Source: Metellina segmentata (Eukaryota; Arthropoda; Arachnida; Araneae; Tetragnathidae). Taken from it: a stretch of 64,000 nt of DNA. This document shows, piece by piece, positions 25,321-36,305 of the stretch. The position numbers and the translations under genes are program-made. The stretch is from contig OX375875.1 of the NCBI GenBank assembly GCA_947359465.1, positions 56,291,583 through 56,355,582 of the forward strand, written 5' to 3'. The stretch's first letter is position 1, and every line of letters begins with the position of its first letter. Below the pieces are notes generated by a model that saw only the letters and a list, made by a program, of their open reading frames with translations, did no database searches and was not told the DNA's origin.

Positions 25321-28300
25321 AAATATTGGATAGCTTACATAGATACAAGAATTCAGTTAGTGAACTTCATTTGTGAAGTGTGTTGACTACTGCCGGATCA
25401 ACGGTATTTTACGGATGCATTAAAAGAGAGTGATAACAGTAGAGTCAAGTTGTACCTCGGGCTAGTCATATGTACACAGACAGGTTGTGTAGGTTAGGTG
25501 ATGTCTTCCTGTGAATCCACATCGTAGCGGTCCTAGAAATACCAGCTCTGTACAAACTATCAGAATCATCCAGTATAATCTTTATCCAAGAGCGAAAATT
25601 TACCATATCTTGTTTTCCAAGTTCCTTCCCGAGTCAATTCCCAGCGAAACTTTTAATGGTTTGACTGATTCCAGTTATTGTAGTAAGATATCAATGAATC
25701 CGTTTTCTGTATTTTAACCCCGAAAAAGTAAAGAGAAAAACAGACCCGTGTTGTGTGCTTTAGTTTCAACTGTCCCTATCACAATAATCATCATATATAC
25801 ATTCCATTTATTGAATTAATATTTAAATATGGGTATCAGGTTCATGCATTTAATACAAGTTAAACTAGGGAACACGAATGCTTTACAAACTTATTGAAGC
25901 GTTAACAATACAACTGGTAGTTAACGAACTACATATTTGTATTTCAAACTCTGCTTTATATGAAACTGTATTACAATTTTTTAATACTATCATACATTTT
26001 TTATTGGAAATTTGTACGTTTTATAGCAGATAAAAACTACAACTTTTGTTCTTGGAAAACTGTCTTCATTTGTTGATTGTCGATGTTTGAAACTAAAAAT
26101 GTTTTGTCGATTCCAAGCTGATTTTCAAAAAATGTTACTTTAAAAATTATATCTAGACAACTACAACAAGCTATAGTTTCGAAATATTTTGTTGAGATCA
26201 TAAGAAACGGTTTATCTGATTGGAGATAGAATAAATAAGACGACAAATTAATCAAGAATATAATCAGAAATTGAAAAGAAACTGCTAACGATAATTAACT
26301 GAAATACTTGTGACAATCGTCGTTGGAACTAATCGAAAGAATATTTAGCGCCTAATCTTAAAATGCGGTACAGAAAGTCAAATACGTAATAATGTAACAA
26401 TAATGACAGAAGATAATTCCGCGGCTTGATTCACATTACATTTAACATATGCAATGAATAGTATCTGTCAGCTGATCGATTACAAAACAGCTGAACTCAA
26501 TCCTTACAGGTCTCTGAGGAGAAACAATTCAGATCTTAGACAGATCTCACTTCAGCTATCAAGCTTCAAACACAATCCAATCCACATACATTGACTTCGA
26601 TTCAGTTATGATTAGAATTTATAATGTACTTCTTAAAATCTGTGGAGTTATTAATATCAAGTACTAGATCCAGTTCATTATTACTTCTAAGACTAGCTGT
26701 AGAGCACGTGATATTCAAATGGCTGTAGAAATCACTTATTGCAATTCAAGTAGTTATTTGTTGCGTAGTGATCTCAATAACTAAGTTAAACATACTGTTC
26801 AAATATACATCTTAATGATTATAAAGGGAGTTAAAAAATCAAGCATATTACTAGCGTTGTCATGTATGGAACATTGCATATTTATTAGCATTTTAATTAT
26901 ACTATCGCATATGCAGCTTCGCTATTTCTGTATAAATATCGCATACGCTTTCAATTTAATCATAAATATAATCGTTTGAATTACTCATTTCCTTTCATCT
27001 ATGTCATGATTTATTAAACTCGAGCTATTTTTCATGAAGTATTTAAATGTAGCTCTAAGCAATCACAGAGCGAGGCTAATTTAAATATAACTTGAACCAA
27101 TCAGCGAGCGAGTATGAAACGGGATTCACGTATTTTTTACGTATTCACGTGTGGTAATGTTTATTTTGTCTTAAATATTTTGATAGTCATGGATTGATTA
27201 TCGAAAGCGAAATAACGATCATTATAGATTGCAATCACAAAAGCAGGGTAAACGTCATATGAAAAATTGCAGTTAAGTTCAGTTGGTAACTGAATAGTTC
27301 TCAAGTTTTGAATTGCGAACATACGGATTTAATGAATATTCTTAAAGGCAATAATTTAGTAGTCTAACTATATTTGGATGAAAAATTCCTTACGAAGTAA
27401 TAAAGGGAGTATCTCAAATTCACTATATAAATTACGTAAACAGTCCTAGAATATAATGCAGTAAAATTATGTTTTCTTTGAATTTCAAAGAGAAATCAAT
27501 AATATATCGAGGGGAGAGATTTAGACATGAATCGTGAAGACAAAAATACATTTCACACTGTAGTAAAGGTTTTCTTCCTCCACTACCAAGCATGAAAATC
27601 AAATTTTAAGTTAAAATGTACACGCATCACGTTGTACAAACATATTATGTTCAATTAGCTTATGTAACAGGACCATTTCTTTCAAGTCAGGAAGTGAACT
27701 CAGATATCCATATGCATATTGATAAAGGATTACATCCATGTACTCAAAGCCAATTTGGGTGCATATCTATAGCTCAAAAAGAAATCCTTTTCTCGGTGGT
27801 GTCGTATCCACAGAATATCGGCAAGCTATCATTGGATCAATGTTATCTCTATAAATGAGACTCAATTCTATCCTTCATAAGTGGTTTGTAACACCATCGC
27901 TAGAACGAGGAAGACATCGTCTTATATGGGAAGCTTGGGCATCTGTTTGTCAGATGCATCATTACCAAAATGATGCATTGAGATACAAGTGTTGATAAAT
28001 GGGAATAAAATGGACATTGGAACCAACTGTTCCGAATGTTCTATTGTTCAGTAGTGCTTTAGCAGAAGAAACTTTTTCATAAGCGACAACTTAACACTTA
28101 ATCATACTCTGAAAGGATTAGCGAATAATAAAAACATACATTAATAAGACATTTTGCTGAGAATTTCTCGAATTTCTGTTTTAAAGTGAACCTGTATCAC
28201 TTTTTTCTGAAGAACAACAAGTGCAATTTTCAATTACTCCATGATCTCAATAGATTAAATTTAATGTGAATTATTCCTCGAAATATCATAAAACACTTCA

Positions 28301-29693
28301 TACGGTCTTCATATAAAGAATAAAAGGAAAAGGTGTAACGCTAAATGTTAAAATACAGTCCATTAAGTGCATGAAGTCATTAACTATTATTTTTTGGGAA
28401 GTCCATTCTGATTACACTAATTGCTTGTTTTTATAATAAAAATACACTGTCACTTTATAATCTGCTCGAACAAAAATAAAATTCCATAAAATGCTTGGAA
28501 TGTTTATATTAATTTATTTTGTCCTGAATTCTTAAAATTATATTTATTAACTTTTTAATGTTAATTTTGATATAAAATTAACAGTAAAAATCATTTTCGT
28601 TAGCTATTTTGACCTAAAGTTATTATTTAATTCTGATTCATATATTTGATTTCTTTTGTCAGTTGAAGAATTTCTGCTCTTTGCCGTATGATATACGTAT
28701 GTAAAATATTATGACGTGGCAAAAATAAATTTATAATCCTAAACTCATTTCTTTCGCTTACAAGGTGAATTAAATGATAGTTCTAAAATTATATAAAAAT
28801 GAGCTAAGATATCTGTGTTACTGAAGTTATTAGAGATGGGCATCCACAACTAACTTTTCAACATTAAGGCATCAGTAAAGATACTATTTAAACACCTTTA
28901 GTGTGGTTACACATTCTCTCGAAACAAATGATAGCTTCAGGAAGTTTTGCATGCTCTTCCCTTGGATACTTCACTTCTATTTCCATTTCTTTTAGAAGGG
29001 ATGCGGGAATTTACAACAGTGTGCGCGAAAGTTTCAGAAATTTGCGAACCAACCCCCAAACCAAAACAATGCATCTGCTCCCATAAATCAGGGAACTAAA
29101 AGTATTCGTAGCATTTGATCCAGCTATGTTTTATTCAGTATGCATTTACAATACGGAATGGACTTCATTTTATTTATACGCATAGGATGTTTCGGAAAAA
29201 AAGCATAAACACGCCATAAATATTTAAGGAAACTTTCTACTACAAAAGCGTGGTTCTAAATATCTCTGTGTTGATCCTAGAGCCCGGATTCTAATAAGTT
29301 GCTGAATCCAGAAAGGAATATATTACTTTTTTTGCTCTAAAGGTGCCTTCATAACGAATAGAAGAGGGCTTGCTGCTTTAAAATCGAGTTTCAAAAACAT
29401 TTAAGTGGTTATGCTTTGAATCGATTATATTGGCGAAAAGCACACTGCAGCTGGCAAAAAGGAACAAAGCGTAGGTACAATTGGCTTATAAAGCGAATAC
29501 ATCTTCTATAAGCGAACCGTACAAACATCTTCGGTAACAAAATTTTTCAATATTTTATTTATTAGATGGTTAACCTTACGAATATATCTGGAATTCCTGT
29601 AGTAATCTTTTAATAGCAAAACATAATGAAAGTAGTAGATATACTTATAAATGAAATACTGTATCTGCATATTTGTTTATTTATGTATGCCTG
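25321..29693. other. 4.4 kb AT-rich DNA without assignable features
   Basis: No supported coding region, transposon end or RNA gene. Short frames at 25511, 26037, 27616 and 28901 show no known motif. Confidence 0.5.
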
Positions 29694-29709
29694 TATATAT
29701 ATATATATA
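29694..29709. repeat. Short (TA)n tract at transposon target
   Basis: TA run directly abutting the left end of the mariner-like element at 29710; its last TA is the target duplication. Confidence 0.85.
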
Positions 29710-30439
29710 CAGGGTGGTCCCGAATTCATGGTACAAACTTTAATGGTAGGTACAGGACATTGTAACAATGATTTATTGTATAGGAATGTATAGTCGCAAG
29801 TGACGCGGTGAGGCGAAAACAGAGGAAATAACGGCCGAAAGGAAAAACAAAGATTTTATTGAAAGCGTTGTTGACAAGTGTCATGTTTACAGTAATTGTT
29901 CAAAATTGCGTCCACCAGTATCGATACATGCTTGACAGCGTCGGTGGAGCGATTGGCGTACACGTTCAAAGATGCCTGGTATTTCACGCACACCTGCAGC
30001 AGCTACAGATAAGCGAGCGACGAGATCCTCATCTGAGTCAACTGGAGTCTCATAAACAAGATGCTTTAGATGTCCCCATAAAAAGTAATCGAGGCTCGAT
30101 AAATCGGGAGATCGGGGTGGCCAAGGGACTGGTCCACCACGCCCAATCCATCGAGTACCAAACGTGGCATTCAGGTAATTCCGTACATCAATGCTGAAGT
30201 GTGCTGGCGCCCCATCGTGCTGAAACCACAACCGATGCATCATGTTCAACAGCGGCTAGACATCTACTGCCCTCTACCGGCAATGATACCAACCGATCAC
30301 TCCATTTCTCTTTCCTTTTATTTCCCCTGTTTACGCCTCACCGCGTCACTTGCGACTATACATTCCTATACAATAAATCATTGTTACAATGTCCTGTACC
30401 TACCATTAAAGTTTGTACCATGAATTCGGGACCACCCTG
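29710..30439 (-). mobile_element. Mariner-like element with 106-bp perfect inverted repeats
   Basis: The ends CAGGGTGGTCCCGAATTC are exact inverted copies. Identity is unbroken for 106 bp (29710-29815 against 30334-30439) and continues with a few changes to about 122 bp. TA flanks both sides (29708-29709 and 30440-30441). The 730-bp length leaves room for only the last third of a transposase, so the middle has been lost while the ends stayed intact. Perfect long ends imply recent mobilisation or conversion between the arms. Confidence 0.93.
29887..30249 (-). pseudogene. DD41D mariner transposase, C-terminal third only
   Basis: The open 120-codon frame holds the second and third catalytic motifs of a mariner-clade transposase: Asp in WFQHDGAPAHF and Asp in SPDLSSLDYFLWG. 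There are 41 residues between the two Asp, a DD41D arrangement. The C-terminal helices end in CIDTGGRNFEQLL, common in arthropod mariner-like enzymes. The DNA-binding domains and first catalytic Asp are absent, removed by the internal deletion. The remaining frame is uninterrupted, which fits a young copy. Confidence 0.9.
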
Positions 30440-31019
30440 TATATTATCTCTATATGTAACCATGTTTATTATTTATGTATATCTGATGTTTATTTTTTCT
30501 GTTTATTTATTATTCATCAACCCTTGGTGGTAGGTTTTTAAGTAGAATAGAACCTTGACTGTTTGAACTCTAATTTATCGATTGTCTGTGTTATTGTTTG
30601 TGGGAAGTTGATGCAGAGTTTTTTAAGGATTTAAATAAAATTTCGAGTGGGAGTGTACTGTCACAACGGAAGATCCTTGCAATTCTTGCTTTACGAATCT
30701 TTCAGTATCAGTAATACTCGCATGGAATACCATAGAAGAAATATAAAAATCGATTGCAGAATGGTAACTTTTTTTATAACCACATAGTCACGTGACCAAA
30801 ACTAGTAGTAACGTGACTCTTAGACTATATTCATCTACATGGAAGAAAATAACATTCGTGATTTGATTGGCCCAAGGTACGGGAGAAGACGACTACGCAT
30901 GAATTCATAATGTGATTGGTATGCGTGACATAGTGCTAGACTTTGACTGTTTCACCATTTTATCGATAATAGAATTGTGAATGTGCTCAGTATAGTTACA
31001 TTTAACTACGAGTAGAACA

Positions 31020-31020
<1 letters not shown>

Positions 31021-31061
<41 letters not shown>
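31021..31061. repeat. (TA)n microsatellite
   Basis: About 20 uninterrupted TA units. Confidence 0.95.
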
Positions 31062-31063
<2 letters not shown>

Positions 31064-31317
31064 GGTTTCATTTCGTTTTGTTCCTGCTCTGTTTTTGTAT
31101 TTTGTTTTGTTTTTGTTTTATTTGCTTTTTGGTGGTGTTCGGGGGAGTGTATGAGCAATTTTTTTAGCCTAATGCTGCTCATATGTAGAATACACCATTT
31201 TATGTTGTTTGGGTCAGGCTCCTCCCTAATGACGCCCTGATCCACCAATATTTCTTCATTTTTTTATCATTTTTTAAGACTTTTATTGGATTTTTTTTGG
31301 AAATTCTTGTGTTCTTG

Positions 31318-31321
<4 letters not shown>

Positions 31322-31374
<53 letters not shown>
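31322..31374. repeat. (TA)n microsatellite
   Basis: About 26 uninterrupted TA units, the longest in the window. Confidence 0.95.
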
Positions 31375-31376
<2 letters not shown>

Positions 31377-31518
31377 TGGTACAAGCTTTTTGAGTTACTA
31401 CACCTTTACTATTCGCGTCTGTCTATCAAGGGGTCCTCGATTCCCATTACCTTACCTCGCACAAACAAAATTCTATGACATGTTATTTTCGAATTTTATT
31501 ACCTTATGGCCTTATTAC

Positions 31519-32109
31519 CACTACATGGACAAAAGTATTTGTGATCATTGCATGTTTTTTTAGAAAAAAGATGCAGTGTTCAATTGTCCAAACTATTATT
31601 CTATTTAATAACGAACAGGAGCTCTTTTTGCTTGTATTACAGCTGACACACGTCTAGGCATGCTTTCCACGAGTTCCCTGTAAGTCTGGCCAGGAACAGC
31701 TCGTTATATCTCTTGCAAGACTCTGAGAAGAGATTATTGTGTAGATGGGCGTGAGTGGCGGTGTCATACTCGTCGCTCCAGTATGTCCCACAAGTGCGCA
31801 ATCGATTAAGATCGGGGCACTAAACAGACCAGTCAAGCAAATTCACCTTATTTTCAGGAAACCAGTCCAGTACACGTTTTGCAGTATGACATGGAGCTCG
31901 ATCCTGTTGGAAGAAACAACCATCATCGCATAGTATGGACATATTGTAGTCAAAACCGAATTATCAAGAACGTCGAAAAACACGTCAGCGTTTATGGTAC
32001 CAGGTGCATAAGGCAATGAGCAAAGTCCTAACCAGGAAAAACAACACCACACTAAGAGGGATCCTCCACCGAATTTATGCGATGCCCAAATACTTTTATC
32101 CATATAGTG
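31519..32109 (-). mobile_element. Internally deleted Tc1-like element
   Basis: Inverted ends: CACTACATGGACAAAAGTAT at the left and CACTATATGGATAAAAGTAT read inward from the right. TA lies next to the right end and one base outside the left end. At 591 bp it is about one-third of a complete element. The transposase remnant is on the minus strand. Confidence 0.85.
31654..32103 (-). pseudogene. Tc1-like transposase fragment fused to the terminal repeat
   Basis: The frame from 32103 reads out of the terminal repeat (MDKSIWASHK) straight into FGGGSLLVWCCFSWLG, the GG(G/S)xMVWG region of Tc1 enzymes; the DNA-binding half and first Asp are missing. It continues through GTINADVFFDVLDNSVL. Later frames give decayed versions of the QQDxAPCH and WSxQCPDLNR motifs, then a C-terminal part at 31654-31760. 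Several frameshifts break it. In VWCC a Cys stands where Gly is usual. Confidence 0.8.
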
Positions 32110-32111
32110 TA

Positions 32112-32267
32112 TATTCTTAATTTTTCCTTATTGTTATTTGTAAGAATGTTGCATTTAAGATATAAAATAGTATTCTAGGTTAAAAAATCGGTGTAAAGAA
32201 TGTGTTATTCGGTCCTATAGTGAGTCATTAGCAATTAATATTTATAATTATTTATTTCTATATTTAC
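32112..32267. other. Short spacer
   Basis: AT-rich DNA between the Tc1 element and the second SINE; nothing recognised. Confidence 0.5.
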
Positions 32268-32532
32268 GCCGACCAACCGGTATAGTGGTTAAGGTGTTAG
32301 CTTCTAGATCGGAAGGTCCCCGGTTCGAATCCGGGTTCGGGCATGGATGTTTGTAAGCGTATACCAGCTTAGGTGTTGCTTCGTCATCTGAACATGGTTC
32401 AAAATTACGATGTAATTGTTAGGAGCAATGATGGCCCTCTCACTGGGTGCTCCTTCACAAGTGGCCATCACTTCCGGCCTTGTAGTGGCCAAAGACTTCA
32501 ATCAAAATGTGCCTGCCATTAGAAAAAAAAAA
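32268..32532 (+). mobile_element. tRNA-derived SINE, family 1, copy 2
   Basis: Box A-like TAGTGGTTAAGG at 32283-32294 and a perfect box B, GGTTCGAATCC, at 32322-32332 show an internal RNA polymerase III promoter derived from a tRNA. The body matches the copy at 6366-6629 almost base for base and ends in a poly-A run. The 12-bp direct repeats TTCTATATTTAC at 32256-32267 and 32533-32544 are identical, so this copy is probably younger than copy 1. The short minus-strand frame over it is an artefact. Confidence 0.93.
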
Positions 32533-32544
32533 TTCTATATTTAC

Positions 32545-33522
32545 AATTAGGTTGTATATAGGCATATTGTTTAGGATGTTTATATTATTCATGTATATGA
32601 ATTAAATCAGTGGTTATCGATATTTTCATTCCAAAACCTCTTGAAAATCATTGGCTTTCGCATTACCAAATTATTTCATGAAAAAAGCAAAGTCTAAGTT
32701 ACGAGAAATATTTTTATAGTATCCCTTTATGATATGTTTGTAAATATTCAACATAAGTGTTTTTCAGGAATGTCTATGTTGCTAGTTATACAACGAATAT
32801 ATACTTTGAGAAAACAATACGTTTAGTAACGATTTCATAATTTTGTAACATTATATGAAATAAATTTTACAATGAAATCCTTAAAATAGAACACAATATA
32901 AGTACTCATATATCAAAAACTAATTTCACCACACCGTCCATTAGACAAGAAAAAATTTAAAAAAAATTTCCTCTCTGGTTATTTAAAGCTTTCATCTAAT
33001 TAATCTTCATTAGTAATTTTGTTAAGAATCATTAATTAAAAGTCGGATACCAGAAGTCATTTATCACCTTTGAAACTTAGGTGAAAAAAGGAATGATGCA
33101 ATAACTGCATCGTTAACGTGGTTGCGTTCGAAGGCTTTCGATTTTTTTAATAATGCAAGGAAGTCCGCTTGTTCGGAAAACTTCTTGAAACGGAAGCTGA
33201 AACTCATTTTTTTGGATTGAACGGTTTCTTTTTTGTGTTATTAAGTGTTCAAGGTCTTGGGTATAATGGATCTTTGGAACTGTTCTACTTCCGATGAATA
33301 ATGGATATGTTTCCATACTTAACACGATCGTTTCGATCTAAAATAGAAACTAGCTAAGGTAGCACTTTAACTGTTATTGTTGAGGGACCGTCCTACTAAG
33401 TTACATTAGATACGGAGTTACAGCAGTTTTTATTAAGTACGTTCTTCTTACTTTTGGTATCAATGCATCAAAAATGTTTTGGGGTGCCGCAATTATTTAG
33501 ATAAGATGGTATATTAGTTATA
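32545..33522. other. AT-rich DNA, nothing recognised
   Basis: No supported features; the minus-strand frame at 33113-33325 has no known motif. Confidence 0.5.
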
Positions 33523-34096
33523 CAAGGTGGAGCGTGGTAAATTGCTTTTTTAGAATTCACGCTGTGGTGGCACTGTTGGTCGAAGAGAGGGGAGAGTGGG
33601 AGTGGTTTATAGTGACCGAAGGGAGGTTTATGTTCATCTACTGTTCAGTTGCCATAATGCAGTGGACACGCGAGGAGCGCTCATTTTGTGTGAAGAGTAT
33701 TTCTTGAATTCCCACTCGATCATTGCAATGCAGCGTGCTTTTTGTTTGCGATTTGCATTTTCCCCACGCGGATGTGTTCCTGGTCGTTTTTTCTTTGGGG
33801 TTACCTGAAGTCGAAGGTGTATTGCAACCGTCCCAACACCCTGGAAGATCTACAGAACAATATTGAGGCTGAAATTGCAAGAATACCAGAATACATGCTT
33901 GAAAGAGTGCATGAGAATTCCAGAAAACGACTGCACCAGTGTGTGGATTGTGAAGGTAGACATTTGCAAGATACACTGTTTAAAACCACGGAATTCGAAA
34001 CTTCCATTATTGTCCAATATAAGAAAAATAAAAATGTAAGTGTCTAAGTGTTCATAATTTTTTTATTTTATTCCCAAATTACCGTGCTCCACACTG
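33523..34096 (+). mobile_element. Internally deleted mariner-like element
   Basis: Inverted ends share (A/G)(G/T)GTGGAGC(G/A)(T/C)GGTAA, and TA flanks both sides (33521-33522 and 34097-34098). At 574 bp it joins the start of a transposase to its end and lacks the middle. Confidence 0.85.
33657..34047 (+). pseudogene. Mariner-like transposase, N- and C-termini joined
   Basis: The frame opens at 33657 with MQWTREERSFCVKS, typical of arthropod mariner-clade enzymes, then shifts frame by one base before a YFLNSHSIIAMQRAF helix. At about 33790 it jumps to FFLWGYLKSKVY, the segment just after the third catalytic Asp. It then runs through TLEDLQNNIEAEIARIPEYML to a stop at 34047. All three catalytic Asp lie in the deleted part. 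The deletion is the same kind as in the element at 29710-30439, but here the N-terminus is kept. Confidence 0.85.
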
Positions 34097-34098
34097 TA

Positions 34099-34454
34099 TT
34101 TGTATTTAATTTTAATTTTAAGAACTTTTATTCATTGAATAAATAAAAACGGGGTAAAATATTGTCAAACAATTAGGATACATTCATTTCTAATAATAAC
34201 AGTTTTATTGAAATGTCAATATAATATTTAGAAATTAAAGTTGTGAACCAATTGAAGCCAATTTGATTTATTAAATGATTATCAATGTTATTCCAAAAGG
34301 ATTTCATAACATGGAGGTATGTACAGAGGTAGGAAGACAATTAACGTCGCATTGGAGCAACATAACGTGTTATTTACAACGTTAGGGGACAAATCTCGAA
34401 GCATGCCATTGAGAAATATGAAATAGAAAGACAAATCCGAGCAAAAAAAAATCA
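34099..34454. other. AT-rich spacer
   Basis: Nothing recognised. Confidence 0.5.
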
Positions 34455-35882
34455 TTTCATTTTGAAAATTAGTGACAAAAGAACTTGTTCTCAAATTGAA
34501 TAGAAAAAAACAAAAGTAACTGATTAGCATTTTTCAGAAAATGATAGGCAAAGATTTCGTATCAGAAAATAAGCTTGTTATACACTTTTAACAGATTCCC
34601 AGCAAAAAAAACAGCACCTGTCCTTCAAAAAAAGATTCATTTTGCAAGTTCTTTGAAGGTGAATGCAGGTTTTTTGAAGGCAGTTAGATAAATGCAGGTT
34701 TTTTGAAGGCAGTTAGATAAATGCAGATTTTACGCAGATAAAATGCAGAGGCAACTTCATTTTTCAAAAATGAAGTTTGAAGTTCAAGAGTTTTGTTTTC
34801 ATAAAAACCGTAGTTTTTATGAAAACAAAGTAATGAGGGTTTACAACATTAAGAGCTCCTACTTGTTTTCTTCATATATTTGCTGCATATTTTTCAATAG
34901 CTTTTAAAGTTCATCATACACATATTTCCTACAACTATTTATTTATGTTCAGATAGTTTATCAACTAATATGTTTAGTTAAAATTAATATATGTATCTTA
35001 AATAATTTCTTTAAAAAAAAAGGGAAAATTTTCCATATTAAAAAGCAGCAATTATTGCTGTTTATTTCATTTTTCAGTCCAACCAAAATTGTAACCTTGG
35101 AATTAGATATTGCTGGCCAACCTTCGATAAAAATCTATATTTAATTGCATATATTGTATTTCTCTTACATACCAAATATCTGAATTAGTTATATTTTCTC
35201 ATAACAAATCACATTTGCATGAATCTTGGATTATAAAACTAATCTATAATGACTTTGTTGTATGAGATGTTAACATTTTTAGAATATTTTCAATGCTAAA
35301 TTCAAATGTGAAGACAGGAAATTCCTATCACATACCTATAATGTATGATAGATTTTAATATTATGCAAAATCTCAATTGGTTGCTTATTTTATAAAAATA
35401 TTAAATCCCTCTAAACAAAATTTAAACTTTTTGCTTTTTCTCTGTTTTGTACTTGTGTTTTTTTTCACTAGGAATGTATTGAAAATGGTTTAAATTTTGT
35501 TTAGAGAGTATTATTTGGGCTAAATTTTGAAATTTTTTTCCTTCAGAAAAACTGCAGTTTTATGAAGGCATTTTTACTGCATTTTTCCTAGTTTTTATGA
35601 AGGAAAAATGAAGTTGCCTCTGCATTTTCTCTGCTGAAAATCTGCACTTATCTAACTGCCTTCAAAAAACCTGCATTCACCTTCAAAATGGATCTTTTTT
35701 TGAAGAAAAGATGCTGGTTTTTTTACTGGGAATCTGTTAAAAGTTTATAAAAAGCTTATTTTCTTTCACGAAAATCTTTGCCTACCATTTTCTGAAAAAT
35801 GGTAATTAGTTACGTTTGATTTTTCTATGCCAGACATTGAATTTGAAAACAAGTTCTTTTGACACTAATTTTCAAAATGAAA
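34455..35882. mobile_element. 1.43-kb foldback element with ~300-bp inverted arms
   Basis: The left arm (34455-34766) and right arm (35602-35882) are imperfect inverted copies along their full length. Both share TTTCATTTTGAAAATTAGTG at the outer end, TTTTAACAGATTCCCAG in the middle, and GAGGCAACTTCATTTTTC inside. About 830 bp of AT-rich DNA separates them, with two further hairpins: a perfect 17-bp stem at 34792-34808/34813-34829, and a stem near 35407/35487. No coding region or clear target duplication is visible. Foldback elements of this kind are non-autonomous; the superfamily is unknown to me. Confidence 0.8.
34663..34720. repeat. Exact 29-bp tandem duplication in the left arm
   Basis: Two identical 29-bp units, each ATGCAGG followed by GAAGGCAGTTAGATAA. 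The right arm has only one unit, so the duplication arose after the arms separated. Confidence 0.93.
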
Positions 35883-36089
35883 GTATTCGTTCAAAAAGTA
35901 GTGATGAATATCTTATCAAATTATTCTATCAATTGTCCCTTAAATATAGTGAAATAGTTTGGAAGTAATAAACATCTGGTGCAAGAAGTAAGTAAAAAAA
36001 TATTGGTATGAAAACTGAGCGTTATATTTAAAGTAGATTCATAATTTGTACGAATTGAGGTACGACAAATTTACAGGAAACTAACTTAG

Positions 36090-36305
36090 CTCTCCAAGTG
36101 GTTTTGATAAGATCTCGTCAGTGAAGATCTGAACAATTTTTCTAATAAGGTGATATATCGTCATCAAGATTTTACCGATATTTTTATGACAAAATCGAGA
36201 TCTGGTCAGTTTTCTTCTACTGACGAGATATCTCGTTCATCAAGATCTCGTCACTTTTTATACTTCGTTATCTGGTAGATTACCTCTTAGAAGCAACCAT
36301 GAGGA
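36090..36305 (+). mobile_element. TTAA-type palindromic MITE, copy B
   Basis: The left end is CTCTCCAAGTGGTTTTGATA, preceded by TTAG. The right end, GCAACCATGAGGAAGG, is a decayed inverted copy. The interior holds the family modules, including GACGAGATATCTCG at about 36220 and repeated CATCAAGAT(C/T) words. Confidence 0.75.

Larger units (their letters stand above)
30442..31518. other. Spacer with two long (TA)n tracts
   Basis: Unassigned DNA between two transposons. A T/G-rich segment lies around 31070-31140. Confidence 0.5.

Noticed and set aside
31297..31563. 88-codon frame and the 80-codon frame at 31006-31248
   Set aside because: Driven by (TA)n microsatellites; no protein motif outside the repeat.
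32279..32340. tRNA gene with box A and box B
   Set aside because: The anticodon arm does not fold, and the sequence continues into a SINE body with poly-A and target duplications.
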